Of a stretch of DNA of 64,000 nucleotides, positions 16,783-24,822 are shown in pieces. This DNA comes from Pedobacter petrophilus. GTDB lineage: Bacteria; Bacteroidota; Bacteroidia; Sphingobacteriales; Sphingobacteriaceae. The notes under the pieces were generated by a model that saw only the letters and a list, made by a program, of their open reading frames with translations, had not been told where the DNA came from and made no database searches. The first letter of the stretch is position 1. Each line of letters starts with the position of its first letter. A program made the translations under genes and the position numbers. Location of the stretch: contig NZ_WKKH01000013.1 in the NCBI RefSeq assembly GCF_009674725.1, positions 62,001-126,000 on the forward strand, read 5' to 3'.

Positions 16783-17127
16783 TTAACTGCCAAAACGTTT
16801 TCTATATTCTTTCATTTTTGTTTGGGCGTCATTTAACAGTTCATTCTGGGTTTTGAGTTTGGAAGCACTTATCCATTCCATTAGTTTTAATTTTGAGAAA
16901 TACAATCTTCGGCCAGGCTTACTGACGGGAATCTCTCTGCGGCTGACTTTAGTGTATATTGCGGGTACGGACATTTTGAGAAATGCCGCTGCCTCCTGAA
17001 CATTAAGCAGTTCCGACTCAACAGTTCCAATCTGTTGAAGATTCTTTATCATCACCTCCAAACGTTCAACCTTATTTAAAATCTCTGTTACAACCGCCGG
17101 CATATTTTCAAAGCTCACTTTTTCCAT
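16783..17127 (-). CDS. Excisionase-like helix-turn-helix protein
   Basis: 114 residues, with a coiled-coil-prone N-terminus (VVTEILNKVERLEVMIKNLQ, 12-31) and an HTH_17 domain at ~40-90 (LLNVQEAAAFLKMSVPAIYTKVSRREIPVSKPGRRLYFSK). Proteins of this size and type accompany integrases of Bacteroidota elements and act as excisionases or regulators. It is convergent with the integrase gene, 55 nt apart. The start ATG at 17127 is the only sensible one. Confidence 0.85.
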   Translation of the reverse strand: MEKVSFENMPAVVTEILNKVERLEVMIKNLQQIGTVESELLNVQEAAAFLKMSVPAIYTKVSRREIPVSKPGRRLYFSKLKLMEWISASKLKTQNELLNDAQTKMKEYRKRFGS

Positions 17128-17142
17128 TACTCAATTATTAAG

Positions 17143-17155
17143 TGGTACATATTTG
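17143..17155 (+). repeat. Right copy of the 13-bp direct repeat
   Basis: TGGTACATATTTG, identical to 14578-14590 and in the same orientation. The 2.57-kb interval between copies contains exactly the three recombination-type genes. Confidence 0.35.
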
Positions 17156-17261
17156 CTTCAAGAATCAAGATTTTTTTTTAGAGTATTTAGGTATACCTAT
17201 CGTGATTACGTTTGATTTTTTTTTTACAATCGCGATCCCAAAAATTTAAGAGAAATAAAAT

Positions 17262-17755
17262 ATGAGTTATTCAAATGAGGTAAGACCAGTAAAAATTTTA
17301 AACATTCCTTCATTAAAGGAACTAAACAAAAGCCTTTATCTTACCAGAAACACCGACGCTGAATTTTTTAGCAAAAAAAGACCGTAAAATAACAGTGGCC
17401 GTTTTACCTTCTCCTTAGCTAAATCAGATCTAAACATCCAGCCCGTGATACGGCAGGTGATCTGTAACAATAAAGGAAAAAGCTGCAACAATTACCTGTC
17501 ATTTGTGATTGAACCTAAAATAAAATCTATCGGGATTGTGGTCATTATGATTAAGCTGGAGAACCAACAAACTCTTCTCTGCAATGTGAAAATTCTTCCA
17601 TTCAGCAGCCTTAGCGATATAGCTGAACCAAAAAACGTTGCTCAACTTCTTATGGTAAATCTTGAAAAATCCAAACGCATTATGAAAACGGATATTAAGA
17701 TTGTCTCATCTGAGACAGGAGAAGCCTTCTATGCAGCTATAACTATACCCAACTT
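17262..17755 (+). pseudogene. Unidentified gene broken by an in-frame TAA and truncated at its 3' end
   Basis: From ATG 17262 the frame runs 41 codons (MSYSNEVRPVKILNIPSLKE...) to TAA at 17385-17387. It then continues in the same frame with protein-like sequence (NNSGRFTFSLAKSD..., then KPKNVAQLLMV-like text to about 17755). Beyond that it runs antisense into the next gene. The middle segment is well structured and unlike a chance frame. I do not recognise the family. The 3' end stops where the opposite-strand lipocalin-like gene ends, so a junction or deletion lies near 17.7 kb. Confidence 0.5.
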
Positions 17756-18123
17756 TATCTCTTACGTATTCGTTTTTGATAGAAAGTGCATATTGGTTTT
17801 GTACCTTATTAAGCTTAATTGTCGAATTTTTGATGGGTGTTGTTCTTTTGGGTTTAACGCCAGTATAAGTTAAATTAATCTCATTTAAAACTAGATTATA
17901 AGTGTAATTTCCGCCAACGGTCTCGGTGGAATACATGCCTGCCGAATAATAATTAGTGGCTTCAAATTTTCCATTGTTGTGAAAGTTATAAATGGTACCA
18001 AACTTTACTGCTCCCTCAGAAATATCTTGTGTAATTGCCCAGCATTGGTTTGGCAAAAAAAACTTTTTGATGGGGCTGTGCCATCACGTCTGTGAAACAA
18101 AATAGTAGCAATAAGTATCTCAT
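17706..18123 (-). pseudogene. Secreted lipocalin-like protein, frameshifted in an A8 tract
   Basis: The body (KFGTIYNFHNNGKFEATNYY... then NYTYNLVLNEINLTYTG) looks like a small lipocalin-like beta barrel of ~115 residues. It lacks a start. In another frame, ATG at 18123 encodes a fitting signal peptide (MRYLLLLFCFTDVMAQPHQK). The two join if the A8 run at 18055-18062 (T8 on the coding strand) is one base shorter, giving a secreted protein of ~138 residues. It may be a pseudogene, a slippery or phase-variable site, or a sequencing error. Its 3' end overlaps the preceding broken gene. Confidence 0.6.
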
Positions 18124-18207
18124 TTTTTTATACGATGACGAGTGAACTTTAACTTTGTCAATATTTGATGTTAAAATAAAATAAAGGAACTGATCAAATT
18201 AATTTCT

Positions 18208-18732
18208 TCATAAAAGCATCAATAAAAATGAAAATAGGAGAGCGGCGAACATCAATCTGGCAAATATTTTCTGTTTATATCGATAATGACAAATCAAATT
18301 TAAAACCACTAATGTAAAACCGCAGATTACAAGAAAAATCTGGATGAATAGGCTTGGTTTAGTGATGCAATAGTATAAATCTATTAGTGTATGCTTACCA
18401 TTAAAACCTATATAGGTTGTTTTTTCATAGGTGTTAACAAACAGCAAATCATCTTTTAAAATTTTAAAGAAAACTGGTTTTCTATCATAAACAATAGCTG
18501 GTTTTAACAAGCTCAACAGGCCATTTCCTTTGTTCTGAAAGGTGCTTTTGTATCCGTTTAAATTTAATCTATAATAGGGAATCCGGTTGGAAGATTTATT
18601 TACTTCGCTTAAAATACCTTGAATTGTTACCAATCGGTTATGTTGAATCAGCATGGTAATGGGCAGAAACGTCAAGCCTATAAATGAAAAAATTAGCGTA
18701 AAGGTTTTTAGGTTTGATTTCATCTTTAACAA
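18208..18732 (-). CDS. Small membrane protein of unknown function
   Basis: 174 residues: one N-terminal hydrophobic helix (FTLIFSFIGLTFLPITMLI), a ~90-residue extracytoplasmic region with strand-like sequence (GYKSTFQNKGNGLLSLLK), then two membrane helices at the C-terminus (FLVICGFTLVVLNLICHYRY and MFAALLFSFLLMLL). I recognise no family. It begins 3 nt after the stop of the upstream gene, so the two are an operon. Confidence 0.65.
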   Translation of the reverse strand: MLKMKSNLKTFTLIFSFIGLTFLPITMLIQHNRLVTIQGILSEVNKSSNRIPYYRLNLNGYKSTFQNKGNGLLSLLKPAIVYDRKPVFFKILKDDLLFVNTYEKTTYIGFNGKHTLIDLYYCITKPSLFIQIFLVICGFTLVVLNLICHYRYKQKIFARLMFAALLFSFLLMLL

Positions 18733-18735
18733 ATT

Positions 18736-19308
18736 TTAATTTCTTCCTCTATTTTTATTATAAAGCGCAATGCACTTGTCTTGATAATCAAAGTTTATCA
18801 GATCGCTAAAAGTGTCCAAGTATGTTTTTGGAAACACCATTTCAGCATTAATGAATTTCTTCACAACTTTGCCCTTAACTTCGGTCTCAATTACACCTAC
18901 ATATTTATTGGTCAATAAGTTCACGCTCGATTCGTAAAGTCTTTGGTTAGGATCATCTCTTCCCAAAATATCGTCGCTTCTGCGCATTTTTACCAATTGC
19001 ATTTTCTTAGCGGTTTTATTGTATTCAAAAACACTTATAAAACCCGAGCGATCATAATCGTTCCAAAACTCAAAACCTTTTGTAGTTGCCACCAACGTAT
19101 TACCGAAATTGAGGTGTGTGATTTCTTTGCTTTCAACGCGTTTATATTTTTGTGTAGATAGCCAAAGCATCAAAATGTCTTTATCGCTATCTATAAATAC
19201 ACTGTCTTTTTTTCCATCTCCGTCGAAATCTTTTACAATTTTACGGGTGGATTGTGCAGATGCTAGATTTGCGATAAGGAAGAAAGAGAAGATCAAATAG
19301 TATTTCAT
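18736..19308 (-). CDS. Secreted FG-GAP-like protein, NLLTxxYV family
   Basis: 190 residues with a Sec signal (cleavage after ASA/Q, residue ~19) followed by a calcium-loop-like FDGDGKKDSV motif as in FG-GAP/VCBS and XAC2610-type proteins. The C-terminal half (SSVNLLTNKYVG...EMVFPKTYLDTFSD) is clearly paralogous to the middle of the 31.1-kb protein (SSIDLLTNDYVG...KMIFPKTYLNNFDD) and more weakly to the 47.2-kb protein. It probably acts in the periplasm. An immunity-like role is my inference from relatives and context. Confidence 0.7.
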   Translation of the reverse strand: MKYYLIFSFFLIANLASAQSTRKIVKDFDGDGKKDSVFIDSDKDILMLWLSTQKYKRVESKEITHLNFGNTLVATTKGFEFWNDYDRSGFISVFEYNKTAKKMQLVKMRRSDDILGRDDPNQRLYESSVNLLTNKYVGVIETEVKGKVVKKFINAEMVFPKTYLDTFSDLINFDYQDKCIALYNKNRGRN

Positions 19309-19603
19309 TTTTATTTAATTAATTAATATTTGGGCGTTTCCGCCAGCTGGCAAACGGGCTTTCCACTTTATTTCCGAAGAAAGATGGGGAGAGATGTCGT
19401 TTCTATACCTAACGCAACCTTCAACGCGGTAAACCACTCAGTCTGGTTCTAATTGTATTTAAAAGCGGAAATTAAAATTCAGTACAAGATTCTCGTAGTG
19501 TTGTTATTTAATTCGTTGCAGTTCCTTGTCTTTATATTCATATCTGATATTGTTATTACTTTAAATAATTGTAAAGGTCTTTCAAGTCCATAATATTGTA
19601 TAA

Positions 19604-19972
19604 TTATTGCTTAACAAACACACGCCCTTTTCCGGTATTGTCCATAAAGTACTCCTCACACAATAGCGTATTTTCGTCTATAAAATCAATATATAATTTA
19701 GTTTTTGTGCTCATGCAAGTCAACTCACATTTAATGTGCTTTTTGCCGTTTTCAACGGTGTAATGACCATTCCAAATCTCATTTTCTTTTGACTCTTGCC
19801 AGTTTGCCATCCCTCTGTTAAAGGTAACTCTGTTCGTTATTTTCACTTCATTGTGAGAAATAAATTCTAGAAACTGATAATAGATAATACCGAAAATACT
19901 TCCTCCATTGTGAATGTCGGTTTCCGCTAAAGGTCCCGAAATAAATATTTTTCCTAAAACTTGGTTCATCAT
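19604..19972 (-). CDS. Small cytosolic beta-rich protein, unknown
   Basis: 122 residues without a signal peptide. The strand-rich sequence (NEIWNGHYTVENGKKHIKCELTCM...KLYIDFIDENTLLCEEYF) suggests a small lipocalin-like or cupin-like barrel. It differs from its neighbours in being cytosolic, so any immunity-type role would be against an intracellular toxin. The 295 nt on its 3' side (19309-19603) contain no gene I can support. Confidence 0.55.
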   Translation of the reverse strand: MMNQVLGKIFISGPLAETDIHNGGSIFGIIYYQFLEFISHNEVKITNRVTFNRGMANWQESKENEIWNGHYTVENGKKHIKCELTCMSTKTKLYIDFIDENTLLCEEYFMDNTGKGRVFVKQ

Positions 19973-20066
19973 GTTAATTTAGTTTGCTTGTAGCGAAAAT
20001 GTATAGATTATGACTTTAAACCTTTTTTTATTTTAGATGTACAAATCTTGTAAACTGATTTCCAAT

Positions 20067-20906
20067 TTATTTTAGTAATTCAACCATTTCTTTAAAATTG
20101 TTCTCCTTTGCAAATTCAATCGGCAATTTGCCATAATAAATGTCATCACCACAATCAAAAGTTTCGGGTTTGTTTCTATCCACACCTTTTTTTAGTAGGT
20201 ATTTAACCATTTCAATATTATTGGTTTTTATGGCGATTATTAATGCCGTTTTTCCATCACAATCGTTAAATTCTAAATCATCTTTTGTCAACCTCAATGC
20301 ATTTAATACTGTATAATCCGATTTTCTTACAGCTTCATGAAATACCCATAATTTCCCGCTAACGTCTCCGATATTTGGGTTTGCACCACTCATCAACAAA
20401 TATTTTGCACCATCATAAAAATGGTAAAAACCGGCTTTGTTAAATGCACCATTATTTTTAAACTTGGCGCCTTTTTCAACTAAATATTTTAATATTGCTA
20501 ACCTTTTATGTTCCGAAGCACCTAAAATAAATTCGTCTTTTTTATCCTCCATATTTGCACCTCCATCTATAAACAGCTTCGCTAATTGTAAATTATCTGC
20601 TGTCCGAATTACCGCATCTAGTGGTCTAATCTTATTTTTAGGTTGAAAGTTTACCGGAAATTTTGTTGCTAACATATCGCTTACCATTTTAGTGTTATTG
20701 GCGGAAATGGCGTCATAAAATTCATCAACAATTTGCCATGTTGGTTCTGAATATTTTCCCTGATCTGTTTGAGCGATGACTGGATGTGCAACATCCAATG
20801 TTTCCCTTTCCACTTTGCGCTTTTCTTTAACTTTCTGTTCACAAGATGATAGAGAGGAGGCAATAATTATTAAAAATATCAACACCTTTAAATTTAGTTT
20901 TTTCAT
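20067..20906 (-). CDS. Ankyrin-repeat lipoprotein
   Basis: About 279 residues from ATG 20906 (lipobox LSSC). A longer in-frame start at 20951 would bury the signal behind 15 polar residues. Four to five ankyrin-type repeats fill the mature part: PLDAVIRTADNLQLAKLFIDGGAN, RLAILKYLVEKGAKF, FYDGAKYLLMSGANPN, KTALIIAIKTNNIEMVKYLLKKGV and PIEFAKENNFKEMVELL. It is a protein-binding scaffold facing the periplasm. Ankyrin proteins are recurrent in toxin-immunity loci. It sits in a minus-strand run, 22 nt after the preceding stop. Confidence 0.8.
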   Translation of the reverse strand: MKKLNLKVLIFLIIIASSLSSCEQKVKEKRKVERETLDVAHPVIAQTDQGKYSEPTWQIVDEFYDAISANNTKMVSDMLATKFPVNFQPKNKIRPLDAVIRTADNLQLAKLFIDGGANMEDKKDEFILGASEHKRLAILKYLVEKGAKFKNNGAFNKAGFYHFYDGAKYLLMSGANPNIGDVSGKLWVFHEAVRKSDYTVLNALRLTKDDLEFNDCDGKTALIIAIKTNNIEMVKYLLKKGVDRNKPETFDCGDDIYYGKLPIEFAKENNFKEMVELLK

Positions 20907-20928
20907 GGATTTTAGTCTGATAATATTA

Positions 20929-21720
20929 CTAATCGGGTATGTTTTTCTCAAAGTAATCCATTATGGATTCTTGGAAATCTTTAAGATTTTGTATTTCCGT
21001 TTTTATCATTTTCCCTTTACTATAAATTTCGTAATGCCCATTTTCACGTTCTTTCGAAGTCCAAATAATTCCGTTTTCAATCTTTCCAGCTCCATTTGTT
21101 TTTAAGTATGCTTTCATTAAAGGTTGAGTTTGTTCCGCATAGCTACCTGAATAAATTTTTAACAGCGCATCTTCCTGAGAAAAAAAATCTGCTATGGAAT
21201 TAAAAACAGAATCTATTTCATTCAAATCTGCAGGAATGGTAAGTCGGGCAAAAAGCTTATAAGTTTTATCCATCCTAAAACCTTCGGTATTTTCAGACAG
21301 CGATTTACCAACGTAACTCGAAGTTTTGCCATCAACCATTGTGCTCGAAATCTGACTGTTTTTTGGCAAGTTATTGAAGTTAAAATTAATCACTTCGATA
21401 GAAGAAATTAATTTTTCATCATAGAATAGCTTCCTAACTAACAACTTATTTTTAATCTCGATTTTGATAATGGCATTTGGTTCCTGCGCATTGGAAATCA
21501 CGATTTGATTATTCTCTTTACTAAACGTCAACGCATTTCCATAGTTTACCGCATACATTTGTACCAATAAACTTTCCAGTTTTTCGCCCTTATACTTTTT
21601 AATTGTCTCTCCACTTTCAATCTTAACGGTTATTTCATGTTGGATTTGTGCAAAAGATGAAGCGCTCATAAATAGTAAAATAGAGAAAAGTAAGTATTTA
21701 ATGTTGAGTTTATTTCTCAT
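20929..21720 (-). CDS. Secreted protein of unknown function
   Basis: 263 residues with a clear signal peptide (ILLFMSASSFAQ, cleavage after residue ~24). The mature part is strand-rich at the N-terminus (HEITVKIESGETIKKYKGEKL) and helical toward the C-terminus (NSIADFFSQEDALLKIYSG). The C-terminal segment ENGHYEIYSKGKMIKTEIQNLKDF resembles a small-subunit or immunity-type beta hairpin. I recognise no family. It is in the same run as the ankyrin lipoprotein and two upstream lipoproteins. Confidence 0.65.
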   Translation of the reverse strand: MRNKLNIKYLLFSILLFMSASSFAQIQHEITVKIESGETIKKYKGEKLESLLVQMYAVNYGNALTFSKENNQIVISNAQEPNAIIKIEIKNKLLVRKLFYDEKLISSIEVINFNFNNLPKNSQISSTMVDGKTSSYVGKSLSENTEGFRMDKTYKLFARLTIPADLNEIDSVFNSIADFFSQEDALLKIYSGSYAEQTQPLMKAYLKTNGAGKIENGIIWTSKERENGHYEIYSKGKMIKTEIQNLKDFQESIMDYFEKNIPD

Positions 21721-21779
21721 AATTGTTTGTTTAAATGCATTTTCTTATAAACGGTTATCTTGTTTTCCATTGATTTCTT

Positions 21780-22565
21780 TTAATTACTTGTTCTTCTTGC
21801 GCTGGATGTAATAATTTCAGCAACAAAAACGCCATTGCTGTTTTTGTAAATTGCCACTAATCTAGTTGCTATTCCTTCTTGAAAATCTCTCTTGATTTCA
21901 AGAACATATTTATCATCTTGCTTTTTTACACTTACAATTTCGTCGTAATTTCCGTCATCAGCCTTAAGTTCAAAATATGGATAATCATCATACACATATT
22001 TGTTTTTTACCATTTTCACAAGTCCTTTGTATTGTGCGTTTTTTTCAGCAAAAACAACCGGACTTTGGGGTTGGCATCCCGTTAAACCATTATCATCTGC
22101 AACACCGATACCGTAAAATTTGGTAGGCGTAAACGAAAGTTCATTATCATCTATATCGAAAACTTTAGTTTGTTCATCATGTGTTAGTTCGTAAACTTTT
22201 CTTCCGTCTACATAACCTTCCACATCCTTAAATTTTATTTTAACATATTTAAATTCCTGGCAATATTCGTCTGTGGGTTTTGCTTTAAAATAATCTTCAC
22301 TCAGTCCTAAAACCTGAACAATTTGTTCTTTCAAAAATGAAATATCTTTAATTTCATTTAGATGTTCGTCCAACAGTTTAATGTTTTCGCCCAATAAAAC
22401 CCCTCTGGTATTGGCTTTTTTAAACAAAATATTTTTAGTGGATTTAACAACACTATCCATGACTGAAGCTTTAACAGATTCAGATTGCTTTACTCCCGAT
22501 TTATTGCTGTTTTGCTGGCAGGAGACAAAGAATATAATCAATACTAAATAAGTCAGTTTATTCAT
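21780..22565 (-). CDS. Lipoprotein of unknown function
   Basis: 261 residues, lipobox FVSC (Cys16). The middle contains YCQEFKYVKIKFKDVEGYVDGRKVYEL, which resembles an SH3-like strand set. The C-terminus has NYDEIVSVKKQDDKYVLEIKRDF...ATRLVAIYKNSNGVFVAEI, a repeated-strand pattern. It is probably anchored in a membrane and periplasm-facing. It lies between two other exported proteins on the same strand. Confidence 0.65.
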   Translation of the reverse strand: MNKLTYLVLIIFFVSCQQNSNKSGVKQSESVKASVMDSVVKSTKNILFKKANTRGVLLGENIKLLDEHLNEIKDISFLKEQIVQVLGLSEDYFKAKPTDEYCQEFKYVKIKFKDVEGYVDGRKVYELTHDEQTKVFDIDDNELSFTPTKFYGIGVADDNGLTGCQPQSPVVFAEKNAQYKGLVKMVKNKYVYDDYPYFELKADDGNYDEIVSVKKQDDKYVLEIKRDFQEGIATRLVAIYKNSNGVFVAEIITSSARRTSN

Positions 22566-22613
22566 TTTATTTCCTCCTGTCGAATAATCAATCCTATAAA
22601 TTAATTCTTGTGA

Positions 22614-23384
22614 TTAGTTGTATGCTTCGAAACTTTGGCCACCAATTCGGTTTCCTGTTTCCTTTATAATGGGTAGAAATTTTTTGTTAAAAATTACATA
22701 ATCAATTTCAAGTTTTTTTTCAGACCGCGATTCACCGCCAGAACTTACCGAATAGGTTTTCTCCATTTTGATAAGCCTGTAAATAAATTTATCGTCTTCC
22801 CAGTCTGAAATCTTTTCCCTACTAAAATCAGATTCACTTGATTTTCCAGCTTTGTATTTTGACTTTAAAAATTTTTCTAATTGATCAATTACCGGTTGCT
22901 TAAGGTCTGATTTTGATGCTGTTATTAAAACCAAATCTCCATTTTCACTTTCAATCATATCAACCTTAGGGAAGTACACATGATTTAATACAGCGATGGT
23001 ATCATTTTCTTCACTCCATGCAACGGTTTTGTATGCATAGCCAAAGGTTTTTACAGGCTTTAACTTTCTACTCATCCAATCGCTTTTACTGGCGATGTAC
23101 ATATCGCCGGGTAAACGCTCCATTTCATCTTTAAAATAGCACAAAGTATCTTTTGCGATAAACTGATTGTCTAAAAGTTTGGAAGCTTCCTCTTTATCTA
23201 TTTTTTTTGGGTCTTTAGCGAGGGTTTCATTTGTAGATTCTAATTTTGGCTTATAAAATTTAGCTACATTAAAATCTGTCGTTATCGTCGCTAGGTTTAC
23301 TACTTTTTCCATTTGTGCTGAACAGGAGTGCATTGTTGGCAGAATTATAATTAAAAACAAAATTCTTGTAGATAGTTTTCTCAT
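22614..23384 (-). CDS. Probable lipoprotein, unknown
   Basis: 256 residues with N-terminal hydrophobic helix and a lipobox-like MHSC (Cys21). The mature part has short alternating strands and a C-terminal segment KTYSVSSGGESRSEKKLEIDYVIFNKKFLPI. No family is recognised. It is the first gene of the minus-strand run 23.4-18.2 kb. Confidence 0.6.
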   Translation of the reverse strand: MRKLSTRILFLIIILPTMHSCSAQMEKVVNLATITTDFNVAKFYKPKLESTNETLAKDPKKIDKEEASKLLDNQFIAKDTLCYFKDEMERLPGDMYIASKSDWMSRKLKPVKTFGYAYKTVAWSEENDTIAVLNHVYFPKVDMIESENGDLVLITASKSDLKQPVIDQLEKFLKSKYKAGKSSESDFSREKISDWEDDKFIYRLIKMEKTYSVSSGGESRSEKKLEIDYVIFNKKFLPIIKETGNRIGGQSFEAYN

Positions 23385-24099
23385 TTTCTTAAAGTTAATT
23401 TGATGTTAGTATTTGCCCAGTTGATGAAGACCATTTTTTTTGTTTGATATTTTCTTTTATTAGTTTGCTTATTTCTTCAAACGCTTTAGAGCTATGATAA
23501 AAGGTGTTAATTCTTCTTAAAAGTGTTCAATAATCCTTCAACTTTCCGCGTTGATTTATTATTCGTGTTTTCTAAGCGATTTATTGATGTTTAAAAGTCA
23601 ATCGTTTAAACTCAAATTCTATTCCCAAAACTTCCTCTTTAATAACGTTTCAGGCTCTTTACAAACGCCGGATTTAATTTCTATTTCCAACTTAGTTTCT
23701 GTTTGTCCTAAAAGCCCAACGTAAAAAAGACACTACAGCCGTTTTGGCGTTTTTTGTAAGTAATATCTCGCTATGCTTTTCGGTAGTTTTTTCTGTCTAT
23801 AAATAACTTCCCATCATATTTGTAGTTGAATATACAGATCCAATTTAAACGATAATTTTTAAAAAAAGCATGCAATGTTAAAAACCCTTCTTATCCATCT
23901 AAAATACCTGTTGGAAAGAAATTAATTTCGCAATCTTATTATTCGTAAAGTTTATGGAACTATTTGCTGAGCAAGCCAAGTTATCCGTGATTTTTGATCA
24001 AAAAGCGATGAGCTAAAAAGTGCGTCTGTAAAGGAAATAGCCAGCAATAGCATTTGGCCGTTTAATGGCAGACCTTATTTTTTTATATCTTGTAAAATA
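23385..24099. other. 715-nt gap with gene debris
   Basis: No complete gene. On the minus strand 23619-23732 an open stretch without a start encodes a protein-like remnant (YVGLLGQTETKLEIEIKSG..., ending LLKRKFWE), probably the tail of a lost gene. On the plus strand 23954 starts a 20-codon ORF (MELFAEQAKLSV...), possibly another remnant. The rest is AT-rich and shows nothing definable. The promoter of the 24.1-27.6-kb operon should lie near its right end, but I see no clear TAnnTTTG. Confidence 0.4.
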
Positions 24100-24816
24100 A
24101 TGGAGGCTATTTCAAAAATCGTTTTTACTAACTGGTATCATGCTTTTATAGCGATGTTCCTTTTCTTCAATATTATTTATTGGGGATTCTCGCTTACTGC
24201 TAAGCTTGTTTTTCGCTATTTCGAGCGCAAAAAACAATTGATTCAGGTAGATAATCACTTTCTATATCCAGGTCAACAAAAAAAGGAAATTCTGCAATCT
24301 ATGAGATCAATATTTATTTTTAGCTTACAAGGTATTGTAATACAACAGGGAATCGTAAATGGTTGGTTGCATATCTCAACGACTTTAAGTTGGTGGCTCT
24401 TACCTCAAATCATCATTCTTTTTATATGGAACGAGGTCCATTTTTATTTGAGCCATTGGTTATTACATACTAAATTTATGATGAGGAATATTCATCATGT
24501 ACATCACCATTCAAAGGAACCCACCGTGTTTTCTACGTTTAGTTTCCACTGGGTAGAAGCATTTTTGCTGGGTACGGTCATATTTTTTCCATTGTTGATT
24601 TTTCCTTTTCAGCTTTGGGCGATACTTTCTTTACCGATTATGAGTTTACTTATTAATCTGATGGGTCATTCCAATTATGATCTGTTTCCTAGTCATCAAC
24701 CAGAACATATGCTTAAGTTTTCCTACCGCCACAGCATGCACCACAAGCGTGGAAGAGGAAACTTAGGATTTTTATTACCGTGGCTAGATCAACTTTTTAA
24801 AACCACCGCAAAGTAG
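24100..24816 (+). CDS. Sterol desaturase / fatty acid hydroxylase family membrane enzyme
   Basis: 238 residues with four to five membrane helices and the eight-histidine diiron signature of the FA_hydroxylase (PF04116) family: His114/His119/His123 (EVHFYLSHWLLH), His132-133 and His135-137 (IHHVHHHS), His190 (MGHSNYD) and His211/His214-215 (HSMHH). Members use O2 to hydroxylate or desaturate acyl chains, sterols or carotenoids. It is first in a tight operon, 6 nt before the KASIII-fusion gene, so its substrate is likely the KAS product or its acyl precursor. Confidence 0.88.
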   Translation: MEAISKIVFTNWYHAFIAMFLFFNIIYWGFSLTAKLVFRYFERKKQLIQVDNHFLYPGQQKKEILQSMRSIFIFSLQGIVIQQGIVNGWLHISTTLSWWLLPQIIILFIWNEVHFYLSHWLLHTKFMMRNIHHVHHHSKEPTVFSTFSFHWVEAFLLGTVIFFPLLIFPFQLWAILSLPIMSLLINLMGHSNYDLFPSHQPEHMLKFSYRHSMHHKRGRGNLGFLLPWLDQLFKTTAK

Positions 24817-24822
24817 AAACAA

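Noticed and set aside
17445-17873. An independent GTG-started gene
   Set aside because: It is the downstream part of the frame beginning at ATG 17262 with one TAA between, and its last ~120 nt run antisense to another gene.
23954-24016. Small protein gene MELFAEQ...
   Set aside because: Only 20 codons, no evidence of conservation or of a ribosome-binding site; listed only as possible debris.
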